From Serratia liquefaciens (lineage in GTDB: Bacteria; Pseudomonadota; Gammaproteobacteria; Enterobacterales; Enterobacteriaceae), in the NCBI GenBank assembly GCA_012719855.1, contig JAAXZN010000015.1:1-64000 (forward strand): a DNA stretch of 64,000 bases, written 5' to 3'. Shown here piece after piece: positions 38,758-47,845 of the stretch; positions within the stretch are counted from its first letter, which is position 1; every line of letters starts with the position of its first letter. Under the pieces are notes generated by a model. The model was not told where the DNA came from and ran no database searches. It worked only from the letters and a program-made list of their open reading frames with translations. A program made the position numbers and the translations under genes.

Positions 38758-39642
38758 ATGTTTAAGAAATCATTGTTGACCCTGGCTTTTGCCGGCATCG
38801 CCACCGTAAGCACCTACGCCACCGCCGCCAATACCCTGACGATGGAAGTGTATAACCCAGGTGAGAAAAGCGTGTTCCCGGTGTCCTCCGAAATCATCAG
38901 CGGTAAAAACGAAGTCGCGCTGATCGACGCCCAGTTCCAACGCAACGACGCCGAAGCGCTGGTGAACAAGATCAAAGCGACCGGCAAGAAGCTGACCACC
39001 GTTTACATCAGCCATTCGGATCCGGATTTCTATTTTGGTCTGGACGTCATTAAAGCGGCGTTCCCGGAAGCTAAAATCATCGCGTCACCAGGTACCATCG
39101 AAGAAATCAACGCCACCAAAGACGGCAAAGTGGCGTACTGGGGCCCTATCCTGAAGGACAATGCACCGAAAGCGGTGGTGGTGCCTCAGGCGTTGCAGGG
39201 TGACAGCTTCACCGTAGACGGCCAGAAAGTGGAAGTGAAAGGCCTGACCGGCCCGACGCCGGAACGTACCTACGTGTGGATCCCAGCGCTGAAAGCGGTA
39301 GTCGGCGGTGTGCCGGTCGCCGGTGACAATATCCATCCGTGGATTGCCGATAACCAGACCGTTGAATCCCGCGCGCACTGGCAGCAAACGCTGGAAGGCA
39401 TCAAGGCGCTGAAACCGAAAGTCGTGGTTCCTGGCCATTTCCTGCCGGGCGCAGACCAGACGCTGAAATCCGTGACCTTTACCCAGAACTACCTGACCAC
39501 GCTGGAAGCTGAGCTGCCGAAAGCCAAAGACTCTGCGGAGCTGGTGGCAGCAATGAAAAAGCATTACCCGAACCTGAAAGACGAATCGAGCCTGGAACTG
39601 AGCGCCAAAGTGCTGAAAGGCGAAATGAAGTGGCCGCAATAA
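38758..39642 (+). CDS. Exported MBL-fold protein with altered metal motif
   Basis: 294 residues from ATG 38758, with AAGGA nine bases upstream. A cleavable signal (MFKKSLLTLAFAGIATVSTY then ATAA) predicts periplasmic location. The fold is that of metallo-beta-lactamase-like hydrolases: YISHSDPDFYFGLDVIKAAF, GGVPVAGDNIHPW and VVPGHFLPGADQT. The usual HxHxDH reads HSDPDF, so two histidine ligands are Asp and Phe, while the late Asp and His persist. It resembles a group annotated as Vmh-like MBL proteins; substrate unknown. It is followed 77 bases later by a DsbA-family gene. Confidence 0.85.
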   Translation: MFKKSLLTLAFAGIATVSTYATAANTLTMEVYNPGEKSVFPVSSEIISGKNEVALIDAQFQRNDAEALVNKIKATGKKLTTVYISHSDPDFYFGLDVIKAAFPEAKIIASPGTIEEINATKDGKVAYWGPILKDNAPKAVVVPQALQGDSFTVDGQKVEVKGLTGPTPERTYVWIPALKAVVGGVPVAGDNIHPWIADNQTVESRAHWQQTLEGIKALKPKVVVPGHFLPGADQTLKSVTFTQNYLTTLEAELPKAKDSAELVAAMKKHYPNLKDESSLELSAKVLKGEMKWPQ

Positions 39643-39719
39643 GCGCGCCGATACACACAGGCTAAGGCCTTATCGCTACCCGCCCGCCACCTGGCCGGCG
39701 GGTAAAACGAGGAATAAAC

Positions 39720-40370
39720 ATGACTGGCTCGACTCTGCATTACATTTTCGATCCGCTGTGTGGCTGGTGTTATGGCGCAGCCCCACTGGTGAAAGCGGCC
39801 AAAACCATTCCAGGGTTGACCGTCGCCCTGCACGCCGGCGGCATGATGACCGGCAACAACCGCCGTCAAATCACGGATGAATGGCGCAATTATGTGATCC
39901 CGCATGACAAGCGCATTGCGGAGTTAACCGGCCAACCCTTTGGCGAAGCTTATTTCAATGGATTGCTGCGTGATACCACGGCAGTGATGGACTCTGAGCC
40001 GCCGATTACCGCCATACTGGCGGCACAGGCGCTGGCGGGACGCGGGCTGGATATGCTGCACCGCATTCAGGAGGCGCATTATCAGGAAGGCCGCCGTATC
40101 GCCGACACGCCGGTGCTGGAAGCCCTGGCGAAAGAGTTGGGCTTGCCCTCTGCTCCGTTTATCGCCGAAATGCGGTTTAACGCCGGAGCGCCAACCGCGC
40201 AGCACATCGCGCAAAGCCGGGCGCTGCTTGCCAAGGTTCAGGGCCAGGGGTTCCCAACTTTCGCTCTGCAAGACAGCGAAGGCCAGCTGCGCCAGATCCC
40301 GGCGGGCAACTATCTTGGCAACGTTGAGGCCTGGAAAGAGTTATTGAGCGGCGCCGCCACCTGGGCGTAA
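39720..40370 (+). CDS. DsbA-family (FrnE-like) thiol oxidoreductase
   Basis: 216 residues without signal peptide, so cytoplasmic. The N-terminus LHYIFDPLCGWCYGAAPLVK has a CGWC redox centre in the thioredoxin fold; the helical insertion and the late cis-proline segment GFPTFALQD follow. FrnE/2-hydroxychromene-isomerase-like DsbA relatives share this layout. GAGGAA precedes the ATG with good spacing. Probably one operon with the MBL-fold gene upstream. Confidence 0.88.
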   Translation: MTGSTLHYIFDPLCGWCYGAAPLVKAAKTIPGLTVALHAGGMMTGNNRRQITDEWRNYVIPHDKRIAELTGQPFGEAYFNGLLRDTTAVMDSEPPITAILAAQALAGRGLDMLHRIQEAHYQEGRRIADTPVLEALAKELGLPSAPFIAEMRFNAGAPTAQHIAQSRALLAKVQGQGFPTFALQDSEGQLRQIPAGNYLGNVEAWKELLSGAATWA

Positions 40371-40419
40371 TCGCTGTTACGGCTGCCGGGTGTTCAACGT
40401 ATTGGATGCCCGGAGCTGA

Positions 40420-41127
40420 TTATTCAACCCGCACAAAGTGCCCTTCCGCACGCACGTTAAAACCGAAACCGCAATCGCCCTTGGTATGCATATCCAGGCC
40501 GTCGCGGGTGAATTGCATCGCCACATCGCAGGTCATCGCGTCTTCCGGTTCCCGCTGACGGTACACCGCCTTGCCCTGCTCTATCGCCAACGTCTGAGCG
40601 AACTCTCCCATATTCGGCCCGTAATACAGACCCATCTGCGGCATGTAATAGCCGGAGTAACTGATCAGCCAGCGTTCATCTTGCGGCTTGACCTCCACCT
40701 CGTTCCAGACGCCGCGCCCGGCATATTGCCAATAGACTCCGCCCGGCCCGGTGAGCGGCGCTCGCTTCGCCAGCCGCTCCTGCAACAGCTTGAGATTATG
40801 CTGGGATTTACTGTCCTGCGGCGCCAGAGCCAAATAGGCACGCGCCTTAAGCAGCTCGCCGGCGTGCATCAGTGCCAGCGCCACGTTGTTATAGGCGGTG
40901 GCGGTTGCCTGACGGTCCAAACCGCAAAACTCACTCCAGGCGGCCTGATCGCGGAAAATATCGGCGGCGCGCGGGTAATCGCCACGCTGGTAGGCATTTT
41001 TACCCAACTCGGCATAACTGGCGACCTTGTGACAATCGGCATCAATATCCGGCTCGTCAATCTGCGCCATTGCCCGGTCGCTGGCAAGCGCACCATAGGC
41101 CAACAGCAGGGGAACCCACGCCTTCAT
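40420..41127 (-). CDS. Exported protein with TPR-like repeats, function unknown
   Basis: 235 residues from ATG 41127, which has AAAGGA 6 bases upstream (a GTG one codon earlier lacks spacing). The signal MKAWVPLLLAYGALASDRAM then AQ predicts export. Residues about 35-115 form helix pairs typical of tetratricopeptide repeats (AELGKNAYQRGDYPRAADIF; AYNNVALALMHAGELLKARA). The C-terminal half, rich in Tyr and Trp, has paired Cys that could form a disulfide. I do not recognise the family. Confidence 0.75.
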   Translation of the reverse strand: MKAWVPLLLAYGALASDRAMAQIDEPDIDADCHKVASYAELGKNAYQRGDYPRAADIFRDQAAWSEFCGLDRQATATAYNNVALALMHAGELLKARAYLALAPQDSKSQHNLKLLQERLAKRAPLTGPGGVYWQYAGRGVWNEVEVKPQDERWLISYSGYYMPQMGLYYGPNMGEFAQTLAIEQGKAVYRQREPEDAMTCDVAMQFTRDGLDMHTKGDCGFGFNVRAEGHFVRVE

Positions 41128-41318
41128 CACTTATCCTTTCCGCAGTAAACGAACCCAATTTCGGCGCCAGTATAACCGCCAACCGCCACGGCATCACCCC
41201 TGACGATTCAGCCGCAATATTTCAAACGGTTAGCGGCGTCAAAACTGCTTACAGTCAGGGTTTGTTTGTTACCTGTCCCCGGCCCATGCTGAAAAAAAGA
41301 CAAAACCTGCGAGAGTCC

Positions 41319-43055
41319 ATGAACGCTACCCCCACACCCAAACACGCCGTCTGGCAACTGATCAAACCTTTCTGGGTCTCGGAAGAGAAACTTCGGGCCT
41401 GGGCGATGCTGATCGCCATCATCGCCTTATCGCTGGGGTTGGTGTACATCAGCGTGCTGATCAACCAGTGGAACCAGGTGTTTTACGACGCGCTGCAAAA
41501 TAAAAATTACCCGGTATTCAAGGCGCAGCTGTGGCGCTTTACCTATCTGGCGCTGATTTTCATCGTGCTGGCGGTGTTTAAAATTTACCTGACTCAGGGC
41601 CTGCAAATGCACTGGCGGCGCTGGATGACCGAAAAATTCATGGGCAAATGGCTGGCGCATCAGGCGTATTACCATACCGAACAGCAGCAAATCGTCGACA
41701 ACCCGGACCAGCGTATCGCCGAGGATCTCAACGTGCTGACCCAATACACGCTGTCGCTTTCGCTCGGGCTGCTGTCCAGTCTGGTGACGCTGTTTTCTTT
41801 TATCGCCATTCTCTGGCACGTCAGCGGCCCCATTACCTTTGTCATCAGCCAGCATGCCATCACCCTGCCCGGCTATATGGTGTGGTTCGCCCTGTTGTAC
41901 GCCGGGCTGGGATCCCTGCTGATCTGGGGTGTCGGCAAGCCCTTGGTACAATTGGGTTTTAATCAGGAACGCTATGAAGCGAACTTCCGTTTCGGCCTGA
42001 TCCGCATCCGTGAAAATAATGATGCCATCGCGCTGTATCACGGCGAGCCGCATGAAGCACAACAGCTGGGTGGGCGCTTTGAAGCCATCCGTGCCAACTG
42101 GTGGTCAATCATGCGCATCACCCGGCGGCTCAATATTGCCTCCAATTTTTACAGCCAATTCGCCATTGTCTTTCCGTTGCTGGTAGCTGCACCACGCTAT
42201 TTTTCCGGCGCCATTGAAATGGGGGGGATGATGCAGATTGCCTCCGCTTTTGGGCAAGTGCAGGGGGCGCTGTCCTGGTTTATCGACGCCTTCACCGATC
42301 TGGCCACCTGGAAAGCCTGCGTTAACCGCCTCGCCGGTTTTAACGCCGCCGTAGATCAGGTACACCATCAGCAGCGCGGCATTCAATTGCAGCAGGAAAA
42401 TGAACAGCCGATGTCCCTGGACCGCCTCAGTCTGCAACTGCCGGATGGCCAACGCTTGCTGGAGCCGACCTCAATGACGCTCAAACGTGGTGACCGCGTG
42501 CTGATCGTTGGCCCCTCAGGCTGCGGTAAATCAACCCTGTTGCGCGCCATTGCCGGTATCTGGCCGTACGGTTCCGGAGCGATTGGGCTCGACGCCGCCA
42601 GCAGTACGTTATTCCTGCCGCAACGCAGTTATATTCCGATCGGTACGCTGCGAGAGGCGCTCAGCTATCCGCATCTCGCCGCCGATTACAGCGATGAGCA
42701 ACTGCTGAAAGTCCTGGAGAACTGCCGCCTTAAACACCTTCAGCGCTGGCTGGATACCAGCGCCAACTGGAGCCAGCGCTTGTCTCCAGGGGAACAACAG
42801 CGATTGGCCTTCGCCCGTGCGATCCTGACTCGCCCGGACATTTTGTTCCTCGACGAAGCCACCAGCGCGCTGGATGACGAAACCGAGCAACTGATGTACT
42901 GCCTGTTGGTGGATGAACTGCCGGACGTGACGCTGGTTAGCGTGGCGCACCGCAACAGCGTGGCGAAATACCATCAGAGCTGCTGGCGCTTTAGCCGCGC
43001 GGAAGAAAGCCAACCGGCACGCATGGCACTCAGCCCCTTGCCCGTTGCCGGCTAA
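41319..43055 (+). CDS. YddA-like ABC transporter, fused permease-ATPase
   Basis: 578 residues from the ATG at 41319 (MNATPTPKHAVWQLIKPFWV); the frame is open far upstream, antisense to the previous gene, without support. The SbmA/BacA-like membrane domain (about 1-330, with LINQWNQVFYDALQNKNYP and NPDQRIAEDLN) is fused to an ATPase with Walker A GPSGCGKSTLL, signature LSPGEQQRLAFARA and Walker B DILFLDEATSALD. E. coli YddA has the same plan (561 residues), substrate unknown. Related vitamin B12/peptide carriers make import or export of a bulky solute possible. Confidence 0.9.
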   Translation: MNATPTPKHAVWQLIKPFWVSEEKLRAWAMLIAIIALSLGLVYISVLINQWNQVFYDALQNKNYPVFKAQLWRFTYLALIFIVLAVFKIYLTQGLQMHWRRWMTEKFMGKWLAHQAYYHTEQQQIVDNPDQRIAEDLNVLTQYTLSLSLGLLSSLVTLFSFIAILWHVSGPITFVISQHAITLPGYMVWFALLYAGLGSLLIWGVGKPLVQLGFNQERYEANFRFGLIRIRENNDAIALYHGEPHEAQQLGGRFEAIRANWWSIMRITRRLNIASNFYSQFAIVFPLLVAAPRYFSGAIEMGGMMQIASAFGQVQGALSWFIDAFTDLATWKACVNRLAGFNAAVDQVHHQQRGIQLQQENEQPMSLDRLSLQLPDGQRLLEPTSMTLKRGDRVLIVGPSGCGKSTLLRAIAGIWPYGSGAIGLDAASSTLFLPQRSYIPIGTLREALSYPHLAADYSDEQLLKVLENCRLKHLQRWLDTSANWSQRLSPGEQQRLAFARAILTRPDILFLDEATSALDDETEQLMYCLLVDELPDVTLVSVAHRNSVAKYHQSCWRFSRAEESQPARMALSPLPVAG

Positions 43056-43059
43056 GTGT

Positions 43060-43088
43060 CCGGGCGCAGCCTGTACGGTTGCGCCCGG
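43060..43088. terminator. Terminator shared by the yddA-like and agaF convergent genes
   Basis: A perfect 9-bp stem, CCGGGCGCA (43060-43068) / TGCGCCCGG (43080-43088), sits in the 39-bp gap between two convergent genes. CTTT follows on the plus strand, so it is a modest terminator and may work both ways. Confidence 0.65.
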
Positions 43089-43094
43089 CTTTAC

Positions 43095-43529
43095 TCAGAT
43101 GCCGTCGGCCTGAACGTCCTCGCATTTCACCCGACGCCTTTCGTGCCACAGGCTGGTCAGCCCGCGCTTGCCGCACGCCAACGCCACTTCGCGAAACTCA
43201 TCCAGGCTCAGCCCATCGCGTTCCAGCATCATTTCCGCTGCCAGCTGCATGTTTACCCCGGTCAACACTTCACAGTCACCGCGCTCGTCCGCCAGTTCGC
43301 TGGCGCAGCGGAACGGTGACCCCCCGAGCATATCGGTGAGAAACACCACGCCGTCCGTCTGGGCCACTTCGGCCAGCGCCGCGTTAAGGGCAATCCTTAA
43401 CTGAGCGGTGCTCATCTGCTCCGGGAAATTGACCGCGACGCAATTTTGCTGCGGCCCCACCACCTGTTCCACCGCCTGCAGCAGGCCACTGGCAAAGCCG
43501 CCGTGGCCGGTAATGACAATGCCTGGCAT
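43095..43529 (-). CDS. agaF: PTS N-acetylgalactosamine/galactosamine enzyme IIA
   Basis: 144 residues, mannose-family EIIA fold. The phosphorylated histidine is H9 in PGIVITGHGGFASGL; FLTDMLGGSPF is the family's second signature. It accepts phosphate from HPr and passes it to AgaV (EIIB). Last gene of agaZVWEF, 10 bases after agaE. The name follows the gene order of E. coli strains with an intact aga locus. Confidence 0.88.
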   Translation of the reverse strand: MPGIVITGHGGFASGLLQAVEQVVGPQQNCVAVNFPEQMSTAQLRIALNAALAEVAQTDGVVFLTDMLGGSPFRCASELADERGDCEVLTGVNMQLAAEMMLERDGLSLDEFREVALACGKRGLTSLWHERRRVKCEDVQADGI

Positions 43530-43539
43530 AGCCCGTTCC

Positions 43540-44433
43540 TCACAGTAAACCGATAAATTTGCCGACCACCCCGATCACCACCGTCACGCCAATCAGTTTC
43601 ACCGGCGAGAAGCCCCGCTTCATCAGGAAGAAGATCAGCAGCGTAAAGCACAGCGGCAGCAAGTTGGGCATCAGCTTGTCCAGCACGTCGGTCTGCAGCG
43701 CCACGCTGGCCTTGCCGGCGTGCATCACCAGCGGGGTGGAAAGATGGACATAGGAAGCCACCAGCGCCCCGATCACCGTCATGCCGACAATCGAAGCGGC
43801 GTGTGATATTCGCCGGGTATGGGTTTTCAGCAGCGCCAGGGCGCTGGTGCCGGCCTGATAGCCATAGTGCGCCAGCCCGAACCGCAAGCCGAAGTGAAAA
43901 ACGTTAAACAGCAGCAGGAAGACGATCGGCCCGAACAGGCTGCCTTCCAGCGCCAACGAGGCGCCGATCCCGGCGCAGATAGGTAACAACGTTAGCCAGA
44001 ACAGCGCGTCACCAATGCCGCCCAGCGGCCCCATCAGCGCCACTTTTACCGCACGGATGGTGGAGATTTTCTCCTTGTTCTGCTCCATCGCCAGCACCAG
44101 CCCGGACAGGAAGGTGACGTCGAATGGGTGCACGTTGATAAACTCCATGTGCATCTTCATCGAATTGGCCAGATCCTGCGGATTGCGATGGATCTTGCGC
44201 AACCCCGGGATCAACTGATAAAGCCAGCCACCGGCCTGCATGCGTTCATAGTTAAAAGACGCCTGCAGCAGCAAGGAGCGCCAGGCCATGCGGTTGATAT
44301 CGCCACGGGTCAGCGCCTCGGCCGGCTCGCTGTCGATATAGTCGTCCTGGTCTACCTGGCTGGTCGCCAGGGCCTGCGCCATGCGCTGCTCCGCTTTTTG
44401 CGCCAGCAGATCGTCGGAATCATTAAATGCCAT
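43540..44433 (-). CDS. agaE: PTS N-acetylgalactosamine-family enzyme IID
   Basis: 297 residues from the ATG at 44433, chosen because AGGAGG lies nine bases before it, while the ATG at 44442 follows that site with no spacing. Mannose-family EIID: MAWRSLLLQASFNYERMQAG at the N-terminus, LMGPLGGIGDALFW in the middle and C-terminal hydrophobic segments. It forms the sugar channel with AgaW. The start overlaps the end of agaW by 11 bases, so translation is coupled. Confidence 0.9.
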   Translation of the reverse strand: MAFNDSDDLLAQKAEQRMAQALATSQVDQDDYIDSEPAEALTRGDINRMAWRSLLLQASFNYERMQAGGWLYQLIPGLRKIHRNPQDLANSMKMHMEFINVHPFDVTFLSGLVLAMEQNKEKISTIRAVKVALMGPLGGIGDALFWLTLLPICAGIGASLALEGSLFGPIVFLLLFNVFHFGLRFGLAHYGYQAGTSALALLKTHTRRISHAASIVGMTVIGALVASYVHLSTPLVMHAGKASVALQTDVLDKLMPNLLPLCFTLLIFFLMKRGFSPVKLIGVTVVIGVVGKFIGLL

Positions 44434-45202
44434 CTTCAGCATCCTCCTGTTGTACGGACGGTTTGGGCGTGTCCGCCCCGGATCGTTGGCTGTTAAAGAA
44501 ATCGATCAGTGCGATCGCCAGTGCCCCCAGCGCCACCGCCAGGATCGGCAGTTTCAGGAAGGTGACGGAAATAAAGCCGAGGATGAAGTAAGCCACGTAG
44601 GTTTTTTTCATCATCACTTTCATCAACAGCGAGAAACCGATCGCCGGCATCATGCCGCCCGCCACCGCCAGGCCGTCCAGCAGCCAGGTCGGTGCTTTTT
44701 TCACCATGGCGCTGGCCGCATCGGCGCCGAAATAAATCGGCAAAAAAGCCACCACAAAATAGAACGCGAACAGGATGCTTATGCCGAGATAATTCACCCG
44801 TTCGATGCCGCGCCAGTTCAACTCTTTCACCATCCGATCGCAGCGGTGCATCATCGGTGAAAACAGGGTAAACAGCAGCGTAATGCAGCCCTGCACCGCG
44901 ATAGAAAACGGCACGGCCACGCCGATCGCCACCTTGGGATCGGCCTTGGTCAGGATGGCAAACGCCGTGCCGATCACCCCGCCAATCACCACGTTTGGCG
45001 GCTGGGCACCCGCCAGGGGCACCATGCCCATCCACACCAGTTCCAGCGTGCCGCCCACCAACAGGCCGGTGTAAACATCCCCCAGGATCAGACCGACCAG
45101 CGGCCCCAACACCACCGGACGGTGAAAGTGGGTCAGGCCGTCAAACAGATCGACCCCCGCCAGACCGGCCAACAGTGCAATCAATAACGCATCAGTCAAC
45201 AT
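44423..45202 (-). CDS. agaW: PTS N-acetylgalactosamine-family enzyme IIC
   Basis: 259 residues, from the ATG at 45202 behind GGGGAAA. A mannose-family EIIC with many hydrophobic segments and the glycine-rich LVGLILGDVYTGLLVGGTLE motif. It is the membrane half of the permease with AgaE. It follows agaV by 14 bases. Confidence 0.9.
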   Translation of the reverse strand: MLTDALLIALLAGLAGVDLFDGLTHFHRPVVLGPLVGLILGDVYTGLLVGGTLELVWMGMVPLAGAQPPNVVIGGVIGTAFAILTKADPKVAIGVAVPFSIAVQGCITLLFTLFSPMMHRCDRMVKELNWRGIERVNYLGISILFAFYFVVAFLPIYFGADAASAMVKKAPTWLLDGLAVAGGMMPAIGFSLLMKVMMKKTYVAYFILGFISVTFLKLPILAVALGALAIALIDFFNSQRSGADTPKPSVQQEDAEDGI

Positions 45203-45216
45203 GATTTCCCCCGAAC

Positions 45217-45693
45217 TCAAAACAGCAGTTTGCCGACCGCCTCACCCGCTTCATCCGGCACCCGGCGTACCTCACATTCGACGCCAAGCGCCGCCAGCTC
45301 GCGAAAGGCGGCGACGTCGCTTTCATCCAGCGAGACCGTTTTATGTACCTGCCGCTTCCCCTCGGCAAAATGCATGTTGCCGACGTTCACGAAGCGGATC
45401 GGTACCCCGCCCTGCACCAACCGCAAGACATCCTGCGGTGTTTTGCATACCAAAAAGATCTTCTGTCGATCCGCCGCCTTGTGGATCACGTCGATGGTCT
45501 TTTGCAGCGTGAAGTAGCGCGTCTGCACCCCTTCCGCCACCACCATATCCATCAGGTTCTGCTGCACAGGATCGGCTGCCGCCTCATCGTTGGCCACCAC
45601 CACCAGATTTGCGCCCAGGGTGTTGGTCCAGGTGACGCCAACCTGGCCGTGAACCAGTCGGTTATCGATACGGGTCATTAAGATATTCGGCAT
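45217..45693 (-). CDS. agaV: PTS N-acetylgalactosamine-family enzyme IIB
   Basis: 158 residues from ATG 45693. The start MPNILMTRIDNRLVHGQVGV closely matches E. coli AgaV; the phosphorylated histidine is H15 (RLVHGQ). It phosphorylates the sugar during transport. One base separates its ATG from the agaZ stop, so the two genes are coupled. Confidence 0.92.
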   Translation of the reverse strand: MPNILMTRIDNRLVHGQVGVTWTNTLGANLVVVANDEAAADPVQQNLMDMVVAEGVQTRYFTLQKTIDVIHKAADRQKIFLVCKTPQDVLRLVQGGVPIRFVNVGNMHFAEGKRQVHKTVSLDESDVAAFRELAALGVECEVRRVPDEAGEAVGKLLF

Positions 45694-45694
45694 C

Positions 45695-46978
45695 TCACTG
45701 CACCTCCGGATAGCAGGCGGCATGGTAGTCGTCGAGTACCTGCGTCACCTTGTGCATCACCCAATCCTGCGGATCCCGGCTCAGTTCTCCGGCATTCAGC
45801 GCGCGGGCCTGATCTGGCAGGTACTGGCTCAACAGCGCCAACGGCACCGGGTGACGACGCAGGTTGTCCATCAGGCCATCCACCGCCTGCTGCACCTGCG
45901 GCTGCGGCCAGTAGTAACGTACCCGATCGCTCAGGCTGTAGTGGCGGTCGAGATACTGTTGATGAGGGTTGCCATGGTAGTAGCGGCTCCACTGCTGCGG
46001 CTGCTCACGCATGACCTGTTCCAGCGTGGCGCACAGCTGCGCCGACTGATGTTCGCCAAGCCATTCACGTTCAATATGATCCAGTGCGAACAGCGCTTCG
46101 CGCAGTGCGAAGGTCAGCGCCGGGCCGACTTTCAGGATGGCAAAGTGATCGCCCACCAGCTGTCGATAGGCCTGCGGCGGTTGGTAATCCGTCGAGTGCG
46201 CCTCGTACACCATGCCCGGCTGCCGCTCTATAAAGCGGCTCAGCTCATGGGCCCGTTGCGGTTGATAGTGCTCCACGCTGTGATGATCAAACTCCACGCC
46301 CGGCTGCACCACCAGCGCAATGGTTCGCGTCCAGGCATCGACCAGTTCCGCTTGCTGCCAGGCCAGGCGATGGATTTCGAGCGTTTGCTGCACCGCCCGT
46401 GGCGTAGTGACCTGCATACCTTCCAGCGCCTCCTGCGCGCCGCCCGGCACCGGCACTTCGGTCCCGATCACATACACCGGCGGCTCACCGCCGATTTGCC
46501 GCCAGACGCGTTCCGCAACAGCGCATAAACGTGCCGCACGGGCAGCAACAGTTTCATCATTTAAAGGAAAGGGATCGCCGGCGCAAGACATGGAGCAATC
46601 GAGGTGGATTTTGCGAAAACCGGCGCGAACATAATCGTCGATCAGCGTTTCCGCCAACTGCATTGCTTCTTCTGCCGGCCGATCCTGCCAGGCGTTGGGG
46701 CCGAGATGATCGCCCCCCAGCCACAAACGATCGCGTGCCAACCCTTCCTCGTCCGCCAATCGCCATAGGGCATCGCGGAACTGTTCCGCCGTCTGGCCGG
46801 TGTAGCCGCCAAACTGATTGACCTGATTCGAGGTGGCCTCAACCAGTACCGGCGTACCGCGCATTTTGGCCTGCCGCAGGGCTGCTTTCAGCACCCAGGG
46901 GTGAGCGGAACAAACGGAAAAGATCCCAACCGGTTTACCGGCCTTGTGCTGCTTAACAAGCTGTAATAACTGCTGCAT
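45695..46978 (-). CDS. agaZ: Tagatose-bisphosphate aldolase non-catalytic subunit (KbaZ/AgaZ)
   Basis: 427 residues of the KbaZ/GatZ family. The segment GIFSVCSAHPWVLKAALRQA and GGDHLGPNAWQDRP are characteristic. In E. coli this subunit stabilises the class II aldolase KbaY (AgaY), which splits tagatose-1,6-bisphosphate; by itself it is not the catalyst. No kbaY/gatY gene is in the window, so its partner must be elsewhere or missing. First structural gene after agaR, 23 bases from it. Confidence 0.93.
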   Translation of the reverse strand: MQQLLQLVKQHKAGKPVGIFSVCSAHPWVLKAALRQAKMRGTPVLVEATSNQVNQFGGYTGQTAEQFRDALWRLADEEGLARDRLWLGGDHLGPNAWQDRPAEEAMQLAETLIDDYVRAGFRKIHLDCSMSCAGDPFPLNDETVAARAARLCAVAERVWRQIGGEPPVYVIGTEVPVPGGAQEALEGMQVTTPRAVQQTLEIHRLAWQQAELVDAWTRTIALVVQPGVEFDHHSVEHYQPQRAHELSRFIERQPGMVYEAHSTDYQPPQAYRQLVGDHFAILKVGPALTFALREALFALDHIEREWLGEHQSAQLCATLEQVMREQPQQWSRYYHGNPHQQYLDRHYSLSDRVRYYWPQPQVQQAVDGLMDNLRRHPVPLALLSQYLPDQARALNAGELSRDPQDWVMHKVTQVLDDYHAACYPEVQ

Positions 46979-47001
46979 GAATCCCCCACGCAGGCGCCGT
47001 A

Positions 47002-47775
47002 CTACCGATCGGCGATGACTACCTCCACGCCCAACTCGGTTAACGCCCGCTCGTAATCGTCCGGAAGAAGGCTGTCGGTAATCAGCCTATGAATTTGTCC
47101 TGCTTCGCGAATCATGCAAAAGCTCTTGCGACCAAACTTGCTGGCATCCGCCACGGCGATAATCTCGCGCGCCACCTCGCACATCACGCGGTTGAGGTGC
47201 GCCTCTCCAGGGTGAGGCGTGGTGATACCGGCAACCAGATCGAAACCGTCGACGCCCAAAAACAGTTTGTCGAAGCGGTACTGGCGCAATTGCTGCTCGG
47301 CAGCCGGACCGTAGAGCGAGTAAGAATTACGGCGCACGCTGCCGCCCAACACCATCACCTCCACCCCATCATTACTGGAAAGCTCATAGGCAATGTTCAG
47401 CGCATTGGTCATCACCACCAGATCGCGTCGTCCTTTCAGGAACGGCACTATCTGGGTGGTGGTGGAACCGGAATCGAGGATCAGCGCGTCGCCATCACGC
47501 ACATAGCTTGCCGCTACGCTTGCGATCTGCGACTTCACATCGCGGTTCAGCCGTCCTTTGTCATGCAGTGGACGATCGAAGGCAAATTGCTGATTGAGCA
47601 TTGCGCCGCCATAGGCCCGTAGCGCACACCCTTTTCGTTCCAGAAAGCGCAGATCGTTGCGGATCGTCACCGTGGATACGGCAAACTGTTTGCTGAGCTG
47701 CTCCACGCGAACGCTGCCGTGTTCGCATAACAGATCGATAATGTGTTCACGGCGCTTTGCGGTATTCACTGGCAT
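47002..47775 (-). CDS. agaR: DeoR-family repressor AgaR
   Basis: 257 residues. N-terminal DeoR-type HTH: KRREHIIDLLCEHGSVRVEQ then FAVSTVTIRNDLRFLERKG; the C-terminal sugar-phosphate sensor has ILDSGSTTTQIV and DASKFGRKSF. E. coli AgaR (269 residues) represses aga genes until a galactosamine-derived phosphate appears. It heads the aga operon and probably represses it and itself through the GAAA-rich sites upstream (47846-47971). Confidence 0.92.
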   Translation of the reverse strand: MPVNTAKRREHIIDLLCEHGSVRVEQLSKQFAVSTVTIRNDLRFLERKGCALRAYGGAMLNQQFAFDRPLHDKGRLNRDVKSQIASVAASYVRDGDALILDSGSTTTQIVPFLKGRRDLVVMTNALNIAYELSSNDGVEVMVLGGSVRRNSYSLYGPAAEQQLRQYRFDKLFLGVDGFDLVAGITTPHPGEAHLNRVMCEVAREIIAVADASKFGRKSFCMIREAGQIHRLITDSLLPDDYERALTELGVEVVIADR

Positions 47776-47845
47776 GAGCTGCGGTCCTCAGGTTTCCGGC
47801 CAGGCCGGGGAGAAGATGGCTTTCGCTCTACTGCGCAGGCATTAC

